64,000 nt of DNA from Incurvaria masculella (lineage: Eukaryota > Arthropoda > Insecta > Lepidoptera > Incurvariidae), in NCBI GenBank assembly GCA_946894095.1, contig OX335653.1, positions 17,179,001-17,243,000 of the forward strand, given 5' to 3'. Below are positions 43,301 through 55,300 of the stretch, piece by piece. The number at the start of each line of letters is the position of its first letter. Within the stretch, counting starts at the first letter, position 1. The notes below the pieces were generated by a model. That model saw only the letters and a program-made list of their open reading frames with translations. It was not told where the DNA came from and did no database searches. The translations under genes and the position numbers were made by a program.

Positions 43301-46300
43301 ATTTTGGTGTAGTAGGTTTCTTCTTTGTAGTTATACAGTTCTTCCATAGTGGGATTTTTTAAAACATGATGTAACTACATATTATATATATATTTTCGGA
43401 AAGTTCCCCTATAGTCGTATGTGGTATCTTGGGTCTTGCCATTTCATGATTCTATAGGTTATCGGGAGGTCAAAATATAGGGTATACATTTCCGCATTTT
43501 TCGATCTCGTTGCCTTAAAAGCTGGATTTTTATGGTTCTGTACCCAAAGGGTGTCAACGGAATCCTATTGCTAAGCCTCCGCTGTCCTTCCGTCCGTCCG
43601 TCTGTCACAGTGCTGTATTTCATGAACCAATAGGTAGGCAGCTGAAATTTTCACAGAGTGTGTATTCATTTTGCCGCTATAACAATAAATAGGTAAAATA
43701 AAAATAAACATAAAACATTAATAGGCCCCCATACAAAAAACCTCTTTTTTAGGGTTCCGGACCCAAAGGGTGAAAACGGAACCCTATTAATAAGTCTTCG
43801 CTGTCCGTCCGTCCGTCCGTCCGTCCGTCCGTCCGTCCGTCCGTCCGTCCGTCCGTCCGTCCGTCCGTCCGTCCGTCCGTCACAAAGCTGTATCTCATGA
43901 ACCGTAATAGGTAGGCAGCTGAAATTTTCACAGAGTATGTATTTATTTTGCCGCTATAACAACAAATAGGTAAAATAAAAAAATAATAAAAATTAAATGG
44001 GGGGGCCCATACAAAAAACGTGATTTTTTGGTGTTGATGGTACGGACCCTTCGTGTGCGAGTCCGACTCGCACTTGGCCGGTTTTTTGTGCTAAATCTTA
44101 CACGATGGAACGTAGTCTTCTAGTGGGAATCTCATAGTGGAACCTCGTGTGCGAGTCCGACTCGCACTTGGCCGGTTTTTTGTGCTAAATCTTACACGAT
44201 GGAACGTAGTCTTCTAGTGGGAATCTCATAGTGGAACCTCGTGTGCGAGTCCGACTCGCACTTGGCCGGTTTTTTGTGCTAAATCTTACACGATGGAACG
44301 TAGTCTTCTAGTGGGAATCTCATAGTGGAACCTCGTGTGCGAGTCCGACTCGCACTTGGCCGGTTTTTTGTGCTAAATCTTACACGATGGAACGTAGTCT
44401 TCTAGTGGGAATCTCATAGTGGAACCTCGTGTGCGAGTCCGACTCGCACTTGGACGGTTTTTACAGCTGCGTTTTTACGAACGGACAACGCAGTGATCCT
44501 ATAAGGGCTCCTTTTCTACTACTCTGTTTTATGGAAATTGGAAACAAAAGTAAGAAAAACCAAGTTGATAGTTATAAGAATCACTAAGAAGAATTCTAGC
44601 TATATTTAAAACCAATAACGGTAGATATCTGACGCTTATATTCGGTGTTCAGACTTATTTTATGAAAGTTTATGAATGTTTGTACGATTTAAGAACACAA
44701 AGCACTAGAAACTGACGGTTTTATGTTTAAATTATAGCTAGACCATGAATCTACATATTGTTTTTATTACCTAAATTCAATGCGCTGTGACTTTTTTATA
44801 AAGAATTTTTTTCCGTATTATAAGAATATCGGTTAATGATAAAATATGACAAATTCGAGTGAAGTATATGTGATGTCTAACTCCGTAACTACCCTTTCTA
44901 ACTCTCCGGCCCATACTCTATCTGTATGCAAACATTGGCGTCAAATAATTACTTCGTTGTTGCTGGAAAGAAGGCCTAAACGAAAAACACAAATTAGCTT
45001 TTACGATATTAAGGATGTTCCGACCCATACAATGTTTTTTTTTACACAGAACGCAAAAAGTATTGCACTTTAAGGCACGAATTCGTCAAAAATATTAAAT
45101 ATGGCCATAGTAGTTGCAGCGAAAACATATTCACAATTTCAGGTTTAATGGTTTCGTTGTAATTGCCGATTAGAAGTTTTACACCGTTAGATGGCGCTGT
45201 TAAATAAAAATCGTATTTAAATAAATTGTAACAAAACCAATAATCCTGAAATTATAACATTCTTTTCGCTGCAAGTAATATGACTATATTAAACTCTATT
45301 TATTAATTCGTGGCTTAAAGTGCAATACTTTTTGCGTTATGTGTTCAAACAACTTTATATGGGTCGGAACAGCCTTAAGTAAAGAATTAGGGATTAACTT
45401 TGATCTACAACAGGATATATTCTAGGAACCGCTCCGACCCTACGCCGCTGATATTCGTCGACACATTTTATGATAACATTTTATGAATTTCACAAAACAG
45501 CACAGCGACACGATATTAAGGCGCTGCACAGTGCTATAAATATTCAAACGGCGTTATGTAAATGAAGCGCCGAAGAGAAATCGCTACAGCGCTCCTTAAG
45601 TACCCCTCGGTAACTCGATTTTTCTCTTTAATTTTCCCGTATTCGTCACGAACTTTCGCCGTATTCGGGGAGCGTCGTTAGGACAAACGCAGCGATCAAC
45701 GGAAAGTGATTCCATCCGTCACAATCAAACGGATAATTTGCTCGAGAGAACGGATCGGGCAATTCGCGGGCGATTTGTCACGCGTTTTCAGTAAAGCCGC
45801 CATTATTGTTTTTTAAAAACGTTATTTTGTAATTAAGAACCGGCCTACCGAGTTTCTGTACTATCTCATAAGATTTAATACAAAAACCGGCCAATTGCGA
45901 AAATTAAAGTGGCGCATGGACGGGACGAGGATTTGAACCCAGACCTCTAATATGCTAGGCAAGTGTCCCCGGCCCATGAGGCTACAACCCGTTAAAAATT
46001 ATAAAAATAGTTTAAAAAGAGTTTTTTTCTATAAGAAACACAAAATATGTAAGGTTACTTATTTTCATGTCGTTACTGGATGGAGGAAGATAACCCTAAT
46101 TAAAATCAAAGATCTAAAAAGTTTATTGCCATGATATAATTGTCTCTAATTTCACTGCATCGACATGAAAATCGTGACGGTTGTTTTCAGTGAATTAATG
46201 GCCGCCGTTCGCCGAGGGCATAAATAACCCTGCACGTCCTCTGGGCACAGTCGACTGTCCCTAAGTACATCGTATACGTATCCATCTTGAAACACTGGGA

Positions 46301-49300
46301 TATAAATTTTCGTGAAAACAAAATGATAGGTTTTTTTATGTTACTGGACATGGATGGATAATACCACACGCACAACCACGATGTTAACCCAACACACCGA
46401 ATTCCTGAAGGAATAAAGTGCCATGCCAGGAACTTCACTTTATCAATTACAATTACACAATTACACAGATTGTTTAAATAAAATGTTCAAATCTATTTTG
46501 TTTGGTTTTATATGGTATCTGACAGCTTTGACAGATCTTTTAGGTGAGCTCGCTTAGACGCCACCTATCTTCTCCATTGGCGCCTGGACTTACTTTTCTT
46601 CCAATGTGATGGTACCAAGCCGGACGGGCTTAAACCTACCAGCAAGTGATACAATACACTTATCCAACTCGGAAACAGAACGAAAATGGTGCATCAAAGG
46701 GCAGGGATTTGAACCCAGACCTCTGGCATGCAAGGCAAGTCCCCGCGCCACTAAGCTACGAGCCGGTCAACCATCACTGAATGCGTTTCCCCGTAAGCGG
46801 CGGCCTTTAAACCGCAGAATGAAACTGACCACTGTTACCGCGCGCCGTTAAAGTCGTCAGAGGAAGCGGCTGGCGGCTGAGAGAGGCTGTTTAAATAACC
46901 CATCAAACCGTACTTCCGAGCAAATGGAAGATAACGAACGGCGCCTGAAAATATCTCCGGATGAACCGGGCCCTCCATCGCTGAACGTTCGCGGCATTAT
47001 CTTAGCGTTCACTCTAATTAATTACGCAGATGAAGAGCATATTGTGGCCCGCTCTACGTTAAGGCGAATACAACCCTCAAAACTTTTATTTTTTTCAATT
47101 AACACAAGTTTTATTTAAATAGATGTCAGTATGGTTTACTCACTGTAATAATTCTTTTATATCTACTATTTTTCTCTATTTTGTTGCCGTTAGTATTCTC
47201 TGTTATATTTCATTATTAAATACAAATGTATATGAGTATATAAGTTTATTGAAGAAAGTAAAATTTATTTTTTGTGAAAAATATTTAAATGAGTGCGTAA
47301 GTAACGCACTCATTTAAACATATTTTCTTTCTCAATGTAAAGTGTGCCTCCTCTTATATATAAAAATTAACATCCACATGGGTACCATTTCTTGTTCCCG
47401 TGCATGAAATCTTCTGAGCAAAACCCGAATGTTTAGTTTATCTTCCAAAAAGTAAAAAACATATCGACTAATTACGAGAAAATATTTCTGTCTTCCCATT
47501 TACCAAATGTTGACAGTTTTAACGTAAATTGGGGTTGCTATCATTTCCGATACGTAAATTGGGACAACAAAATATTATGAAACACCTTTCTATAAACGAA
47601 GAAGTTCTTTGGGTAGAAAATAGTTTCGCAACGTTATATCTTGGAACGAAGCTTGTCAATCCGTGAATCCCTAACGAAACTCAAATAAACGAAGCGCATT
47701 ACTTGAAACAGCGCCTTAAGTGCACTCTTAAAGATCCTTGCAAGAGATCCCCGCCAGTTAAAGCCATAAGCGTTGGTAATTAAAAATAGAGTTTTAAAAT
47801 AACCATGCAGTGGCGCATGCGCACAAAACGGGGGCTGCGCCGTGCTCATGAAGCATCATTAAAAGATTAAAACCACAAAAATAAGATTGTGTTATACACG
47901 GGGACAACATGTGCTTAAAAACGCTTTTAAAAACTCGTTGTTTATTTTTGAGCGCCTGCACTCTTAAGCACGTCTTAAGTTGTTTCATACTACATTTGTT
48001 GTTTGGTTGTTCAACGTAATATCTTACTGTCGATTCGACTCACCTCGAAACAATGGAAAATCGTATAACTCTGAATACAGGTAAATATTATTAAATTAGT
48101 CAATAAGTCGACCCAATAATAACTTTAAAAAATATTGTACTATTGGAACCACAGAACCGAAAGCCCCCAAAATCAGGCAAAAACACTGATTGAACCCCTA
48201 AATCATGCAGTGATATGTGCGTTTGCACCACACCATTTGGCAACCATAGGCTAGCGGTTTCCATCCGTCACAATCAAACGGATAATTTGCTCGAGAGAAC
48301 GGATCGGGCAATTCGCGGGCGATTTGTCACGCGTTTTCAGTAAAGCCGCCATTATTGTTTTTTAAAAACGTTATTTTGTAATTAAGAACCGGCCTACCGA
48401 GTTTCTGTACTATCTCATAAGATTTAATACAAAAACCGGCCAATTGCGAAAATTAAAGTGGCGCATGGACGGGACGAGGATTTGAACCCAGACCTCTAAT
48501 ATGCTAGGCAAGTGTCCCCGGCCCATGAGGCTACAACCCGTTAAAAATTATAAAAATAGTTTAAAAAGAGTTTTTTTCTATAAGAAACACAAAATATGTA
48601 AGGTTACTTATTTTCATGTCGTTACTGGATGGAGGAAGATAACCCTAATTAAAATCAAAGATCTAAAAAGTTTATTGCCATGATATAATTGTCTCTAATT
48701 TCACTGCATCGACATGAAAATCGTGACGGTTGTTTTCAGTGAATTAATGGCCGCCGTTCGCCGAGGGCATAAATAACCCTGCACGTCCTCTGGGCACAGT
48801 CGACTGTCCCTAAGTACATCGTATACGTATCCATCTTGAAACACTGGGATATAAATTTTCGTGAAAACAAAATGATAGGTTTTTTTATGTTACTGGACAT
48901 GGATGGATAATACCACACGCACAACCACGATGTTAACCCAACACACCGAATTCCTGAAGGAATAAAGTGCCATGCCAGGAACTTCACTTTATCAATTACA
49001 ATTACACAATTACACAGATTGTTTAAATAAAATGTTCAAATCTATTTTGTTTGGTTTTATATGGTATCTGACAGCTTTGACAGATCTTTTAGGTGAGCTC
49101 GCTTAGACGCCACCTATCTTCTCCATTGGCGCCTGGACTTACTTTTCTTCCAATGTGATGGTACCAAGCCGGACGGGCTTAAACCTACCAGCAAGTGATA
49201 CAATACACTTATCCAACTCGGAAACAGAACGAAAATGGTGCATCAAAGGGCAGGGATTTGAACCCAGACCTCTGGCATGCAAGGCAAGTCCCCGCGCCAC

Positions 49301-52300
49301 TAAGCTACGAGCCGGTCAACCATCACTGAATGCGTTTCCCCGTAAGCGGCGGCCTTTAAACCGCAGAATGAAACTGACCACTGTTACCGCGCGCCGTTAA
49401 AGTCGTCAGAGGAAGCGGCTGGCGGCTGAGAGAGGCTGTTTAAATAACCCATCAAACCGTACTTCCGAGCAAATGGAAGATAACGAACGGCGCCTGAAAA
49501 TATCTCCGGATGAACCGGGCCCTCCATCGCTGAACGTTCGCGGCATTATCTTAGCGTTCACTCTAATTAATTACGCAGATGAAGAGCATATTGTGGCCCG
49601 CTCTACGTTAAGGCGAATACAACCCTCAAAACTTTTATTTTTTTCAATTAACACAAGTTTTATTTAAATAGATGTCAGTATGGTTTACTCACTGTAATAA
49701 TTCTTTTATATCTACTATTTTTCTCTATTTTGTTGCCGTTAGTATTCTCTGTTATATTTCATTATTAAATACAAATGTATATGAGTATATAAGTTTATTG
49801 AAGAAAGTAAAATTTATTTTTTGTGAAAAATATTTAAATGAGTGCGTAAGTAACGCACTCATTTAAACATATTTTCTTTCTCAATGTAAAGTGTGCCTCC
49901 TCTTATATATAAAAATTAACATCCACATGGGTACCATTTCTTGTTCCCGTGCATGAAATCTTCTGAGCAAAACCCGAATGTTTAGTTTATCTTCCAAAAA
50001 GTAAAAAACATATCGACTAATTACGAGAAAATATTTCTGTCTTCCCATTTACCAAATGTTGACAGTTTTAACGTAAATTGGGGTTGCTATCATTTCCGAT
50101 ACGTAAATTGGGACAACAAAATATTATGAAACACCTTTCTATAAACGAAGAAGTTCTTTGGGTAGAAAATAGTTTCGCAACGTTATATCTTGGAACGAAG
50201 CTTGTCAATCCGTGAATCCCTAACGAAACTCAAATAAACGAAGCGCATTACTTGAAACAGCGCCTTAAGTGCACTCTTAAAGATCCTTGCAAGAGATCCC
50301 CGCCAGTTAAAGCCATAAGCGTTGGTAATTAAAAATAGAGTTTTAAAATAACCATGCAGTGGCGCATGCGCACAAAACGGGGGCTGCGCCGTGCTCATGA
50401 AGCATCATTAAAAGATTAAAACCACAAAAATAAGATTGTGTTATACACGGGGACAACATGTGCTTAAAAACGCTTTTAAAAACTCGTTGTTTATTTTTGA
50501 GCGCCTGCACTCTTAAGCACGTCTTAAGTTGTTTCATACTACATTTGTTGTTTGGTTGTTCAACGTAATATCTTACTGTCGATTCGACTCACCTCGAAAC
50601 AATGGAAAATCGTATAACTCTGAATACAGGTAAATATTATTAAATTAGTCAATAAGTCGACCCAATAATAACTTTAAAAAATATTGTACTATTGGAACCA
50701 CAGAACCGAAAGCCCCCAAAATCAGGCAAAAACACTGATTGAACCCCTAAATCATGCAGTGATATGTGCGTTTGCACCACACCATTTGGCAACCATAGGC
50801 TAGCGGTCGCCGTGCAAAGACCGTTAAGAGAGCAAAGTAGAATACAATTTTGCCCACTGGATTTTTTCCCTTGCATGTCGTAAGAGGCGCCTTAGGATTT
50901 TGACGTGTGGTTTTTACAAAAATCTGTAGGTCCCCCTTCTTAATAGGTGAAAGGTTTAATCCCGACCGGGTTGGCCGAAACGACAATGAAAATTCTCCGT
51001 GTTTTCCATCCAGTTTAGCGTACCCGTATAAGAAAGGTCCTGGCATGGCACCTAGTTCCAATGTGGTGTTTTGGGTTTACATCGTTATAGGTGCGGTATT
51101 AGCCATGTATGTCCAGCTACATGAAAAAACATTTGAATTAATTTTGTAAGTGCAAATAAATCCGTCCCCGGCAAATAACTGTAAAGGATTTTCCACCCCC
51201 ATAAGTTGGGGGAGGAAGTTGAATGTAGTGACTTTAAGAAAAGTCGCCATATTTTATTTCAAAGTCTAGATCAGAGGTTCTCAAATTTATTTCGTCTACC
51301 GCCCACTTTTAGAATCAATTATTTCCCAACGCCCCCAAACATTTTTAGCTTGATTTAATAACTGTAATTTAATAATTTATTCATAGCATGCCATATGAGT
51401 TTACTATTATATCTTCTTTCTAATTGCAATATAATACTGACCTAATGAGAGCAATAAAACGAAAACTTTTAAGGAATATTTTGTTAAATAATCAATGTAG
51501 TGTGGGTATGTAGGTATTCAAAACAGAAATCAGCCATCGCCCCCTAAACCTCTTCAATCCCCCCCCATTTCATCTGAGCCCCTTACCGCCCCCCTGTAGG
51601 CCTCTAGTGCCCACAGAGGGGCGTTATCGCTCACTTTAAGAAAGACTGGTCTAGATTGGAAATCTTCGTGATCGAGCTACAAGCAATCCAAAAGTATCCT
51701 TTTAGGTATGATATATGCGCGTAAGATATTAAGGAAAGCGATATTAAGCAGGCGATCGCTCATTGTCACAGATAATCAAGCAAAGTACATAATGGGATAC
51801 GCTTGAATGGCGAACGGCACAGGGTTGCAGCGGGGGATCAGCACAATAGGTAGATACCAATTAACAGATCGACACAAAAATGGCAGCTGTACAAGCAAGA
51901 AATAAAAAATAAACAGGTTTCTTATTTTTCTAGTCTCTTTTTCGGTAATTTCAATTCTTATCATTATCACTCGAAGGGGTTATGGAAGAAAGCACTTTTA
52001 GTGATAAGTCCGCCCTTGTGCAATATCTTTTATATGACCCCCTTTCATATTTATTATTTTTATTTTTTTCCGTACCCAGAGGGTCCCGGCAGAACCCTAT
52101 TACTAAGCCTCCGCTGTCCGTCCGTCCGTCCGTCTGTCTGTCATAGGGCTGTATCTAATGAACCGTAATAGAGAGGCTGCTGATGTTTTCACAGAGTATG
52201 ACTTTTGAGTATTAACTTTGCCGATATAACAACACTTAGGTACAATTTATATATAACAAAAATTAAAGGGGCCTCCATACATAAACGTGATTTTCTTGTG

Positions 52301-55300
52301 TTAAATTTCGTATGATGGTACGGAACCCTTCGTGCGCGAGTCCGACTCGCACTTGGCCGGTTTATAAAATCGTCGACCTAAATGGAAATGAGGTACTTTT
52401 GTATATTTACTTTGACTTGACGTAAATGCTCGTCACGAGTGTACGCTACATGTGGATGACATCGTCATTCTCAGGGGATTACCGCAAGTTGTTATTATAA
52501 ATTCATTCATTAACTCACAACAAGGGGAGCTTAGGTGTCTATGTTGTCTTGTGGGTGTGTTAACTGATCTTAGAAATGGTTCTTGTTAGTTTGTTAGGGT
52601 AGTTCACGTACTTGAAGGGCTCAAAATAATATGTGTCCAACAATAAATCGTCGCCGGTCTCTGACGGTCGCCGTTGTCCAAAGGTTGAAAGTTGCCCAGC
52701 GAGCAATGGAGCGAGCCATGCTGGGAATATCGCTACGGGATATGGTGCGCAACGAGGCAATTCGCCGACGTACCAAAGTAGTCGATATTGGACACCGGGT
52801 GGCTAAGCTCAAGTGGCAGTGGGCTGGTCATGTCAGCCGAAGAGACGACGACCGTTGGAGTAACCGTGTCCTACACTGGCGGCCGTGGACAGGTAAACGG
52901 AGTGTGGGAAGACCACCCGCCAGGTGGGACGACGACATCAAGTGCGTTGGCGGAAAGCAGTGGTTCCGTACCGCTGAGGGCCGGGAGGACTGAAGGAAAA
53001 TTGGAGAGGCGTATGTCCAGCAGTGGACGCAAACACGCTGACTGACTGACTGACTGACTGAATCAATCGTATAATTTAAATTTCGTAATTTTATTGATAT
53101 AGGTAATTATATGAATACATAAGTACATATGTAATACATAAATAACCATAAACATATTTTGAAAATTTACATCAATTTTAATTACTTAGGTGGAAAACCG
53201 TTACGTTTAAGGTAGAGCTTCTAAAGATTTTCCATTTTAGCTCTCAACGTTTTTGTGATGTTTTTAGGGTTCCATACCCAAAGAGTGCCATCGGAACCCA
53301 ATTACTAAGTATCCGCTGTCCGTCCGTCCATCCGTCACAGGGCTGTATCTCATCAACCGTAATAGCTAGGCAGCTGAAAATTTTGAAATTTTGCCGCTAA
53401 ACCAACAAATAGGTAAAATAAAAAAAGTAACGAAATTACATAATTAAGTACATTACATAAGTAATTTTTCCATCACCTTTAAAAATATTGTTCCCATATC
53501 CCTTCTTCGCTTGGATCCGAGAAAAGGAACTCAATTCTTTCCTTGCGTGAAGGGAGATGAAGTGTGATTAAATAACGTTTTAAGTGCCGGATCACGGGCC
53601 AATATCCTTCCTTGACGCACAATCATTTCACAGTCCAAGATGTCCACATAAAATCCTCTTTTTATCGCCAAATTACAATAAAAAGTAGCACCCAGACAAG
53701 CGCCGCATGTTGCTACTGAATATTTGATACAGCGAATAGTATTGCGTCACACCTAGGGTTGCCGTACGTCCCGGAGGAACGGCATTTGTACAGCTTTTTT
53801 AGAAAAAAAATGGAGTCTAACCTGAATCTGAACAAATGTGAGGACATTTTTGGACGTTAATCGGACAAATGGATCATTTTCCGAAAACTGGGATTATATT
53901 TAATAGGCATTTGCTCTAAATGTAATGATTTTTGAAAATTATTTATTAGTTTATTTATAAAAATATTGTTTTTGAATTTCAGCGACATCTACATTTGATG
54001 CATTGTAATAAGAGTTTGAAAATCATTCATTTCAAGTATTGGTCGTGACATTCGTCGGAAGCAGGATTCGAACCAGCGACCTTTGGATTACATGTCCACT
54101 GCTCTAACCAGAGCTTTTCAGATTATTTTCAAAATTTGATTACAATGCTTCAAATATTGATGTCGCTGAAATTAAAATTAATGAGATAACTGTAATTTCG
54201 TAACCATTAAATACATAAAATTATCAATAATATTGTTTTTAACCTACTTAAAAAAAGGAGGAGGTTATCAATTCGTCTGTATGTTTTTTTTTAGTTTTTT
54301 TTTTATGTTTATTACCTCATAACTTTTGCCTGGATGAACCGATTTTGATGATTACTTTTTTAAATGAAAGCTAGTGCTTTCCAAGTGGTCCCATTTTAAT
54401 TTGGTTAAGTTCTGACAATGATATCCATGAGAAAATCATATAAGTCTTAAATTTGTATTAAGATTGCGCGACAAATGGACGAATAACTCAATATAACGCC
54501 AACCGATTTCGGTGATTCTTCTTTTTTTATTTATTGGAAAGAACGTGTACAAATTAGTAAGTGTTCTTCAGATTCACTAAAAATAAACAAATAAAAAAAA
54601 AATAACCGACTTCAAAGAAAAAGCACTAAAAAGTAAAAAATAATTGCCATTTTTGTAGTTACGATTTTTGTTATTTTTTGAGTCGGTGTCAGCCAAGGTA
54701 GCCAAGGTTCTCTTGATTGGCGCAGCGCGTGCCCGGCTGACGGCGACTCAAAAAATAACAAAAATCGTAACTACAAAAATGGCAATCATTTTTTACTTTT
54801 TAGTGCTTTTTTTTTAATCGAACATATCTACATTTTAAAATAGCTATGCCAATGTATATAAATGAATTCAATACAAAATGAATACATTAAATAAATATTA
54901 TTATTCGAATTTATGGAGAATTTTGCTTCAGAAAAATAGAATTCTTAAGTTTTTTCCCCAAACCGAGGCCTCGGTCTATCCTGTCCCAATTTCAGTTCCA
55001 TGACTTATGGCAACCCTAGCATTCCCACCCAACCCCCGCCACGGCGGCGGCGGCGGCAGGGGGGATTTGCAATCCCATTTGCTGCTACTTGCACCTGTGT
55101 TACATCTAGGCGACGGCATCTCAAGATTTTCGTAGCGTCCGTAGAGATTGTCCTCTCTGCATCCTAGAACGAGGTATATTTGCTGAAAATATGAAAATCG
55201 TTGATGAAAATATTTTCGAATTGAAAAGTAAAAAATTAGTAGTTAAAACGGTCTATTATAATTCATAGGTCTTATTTTTATAGACCTAGGAGTATACTAG

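Larger units (their letters stand above)
45710..48258. repeat. Tandem duplication, unit 1 (2549 bp)
   Basis: From TTCCATCCGTCACAATC to GGCTAGCGGT. It is followed directly by unit 2 with identical sequence as far as I compared by eye. It contains SINE B pieces and the palindrome at 47284-47318, and no credible gene. It lies in TollC intron 1. Confidence 0.95.
53752..55018. mobile_element. Probable TIR element carrying two nested insertions
   Basis: CTAGGGTTGCCGTACGTCCC near 53753 matches the inverse of the end at about 55000-55018 (TTATGGCAACCCTAG). Between them lie the tRNA-like foldback (53972-54180) and the MITE at 54248-54830. No transposase frame. The outer boundary is by eye. Confidence 0.6.

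Noticed and set aside
44051..44460. CRISPR-like array
   Set aside because: The whole 94-bp unit is repeated with no variable spacers, and the genome is eukaryotic; it is a satellite.
46680..46767. tRNA gene on the - strand
   Set aside because: A and B boxes are present but no acceptor stem closes, and the same piece is the head of a dispersed SINE.
54058..54118. tRNA gene on the - strand
   Set aside because: TGGTTCGAATCC-type arm and a D-arm-like part exist, but the anticodon loop lacks the usual T before the anticodon and the acceptor stem is replaced by foldback arms.
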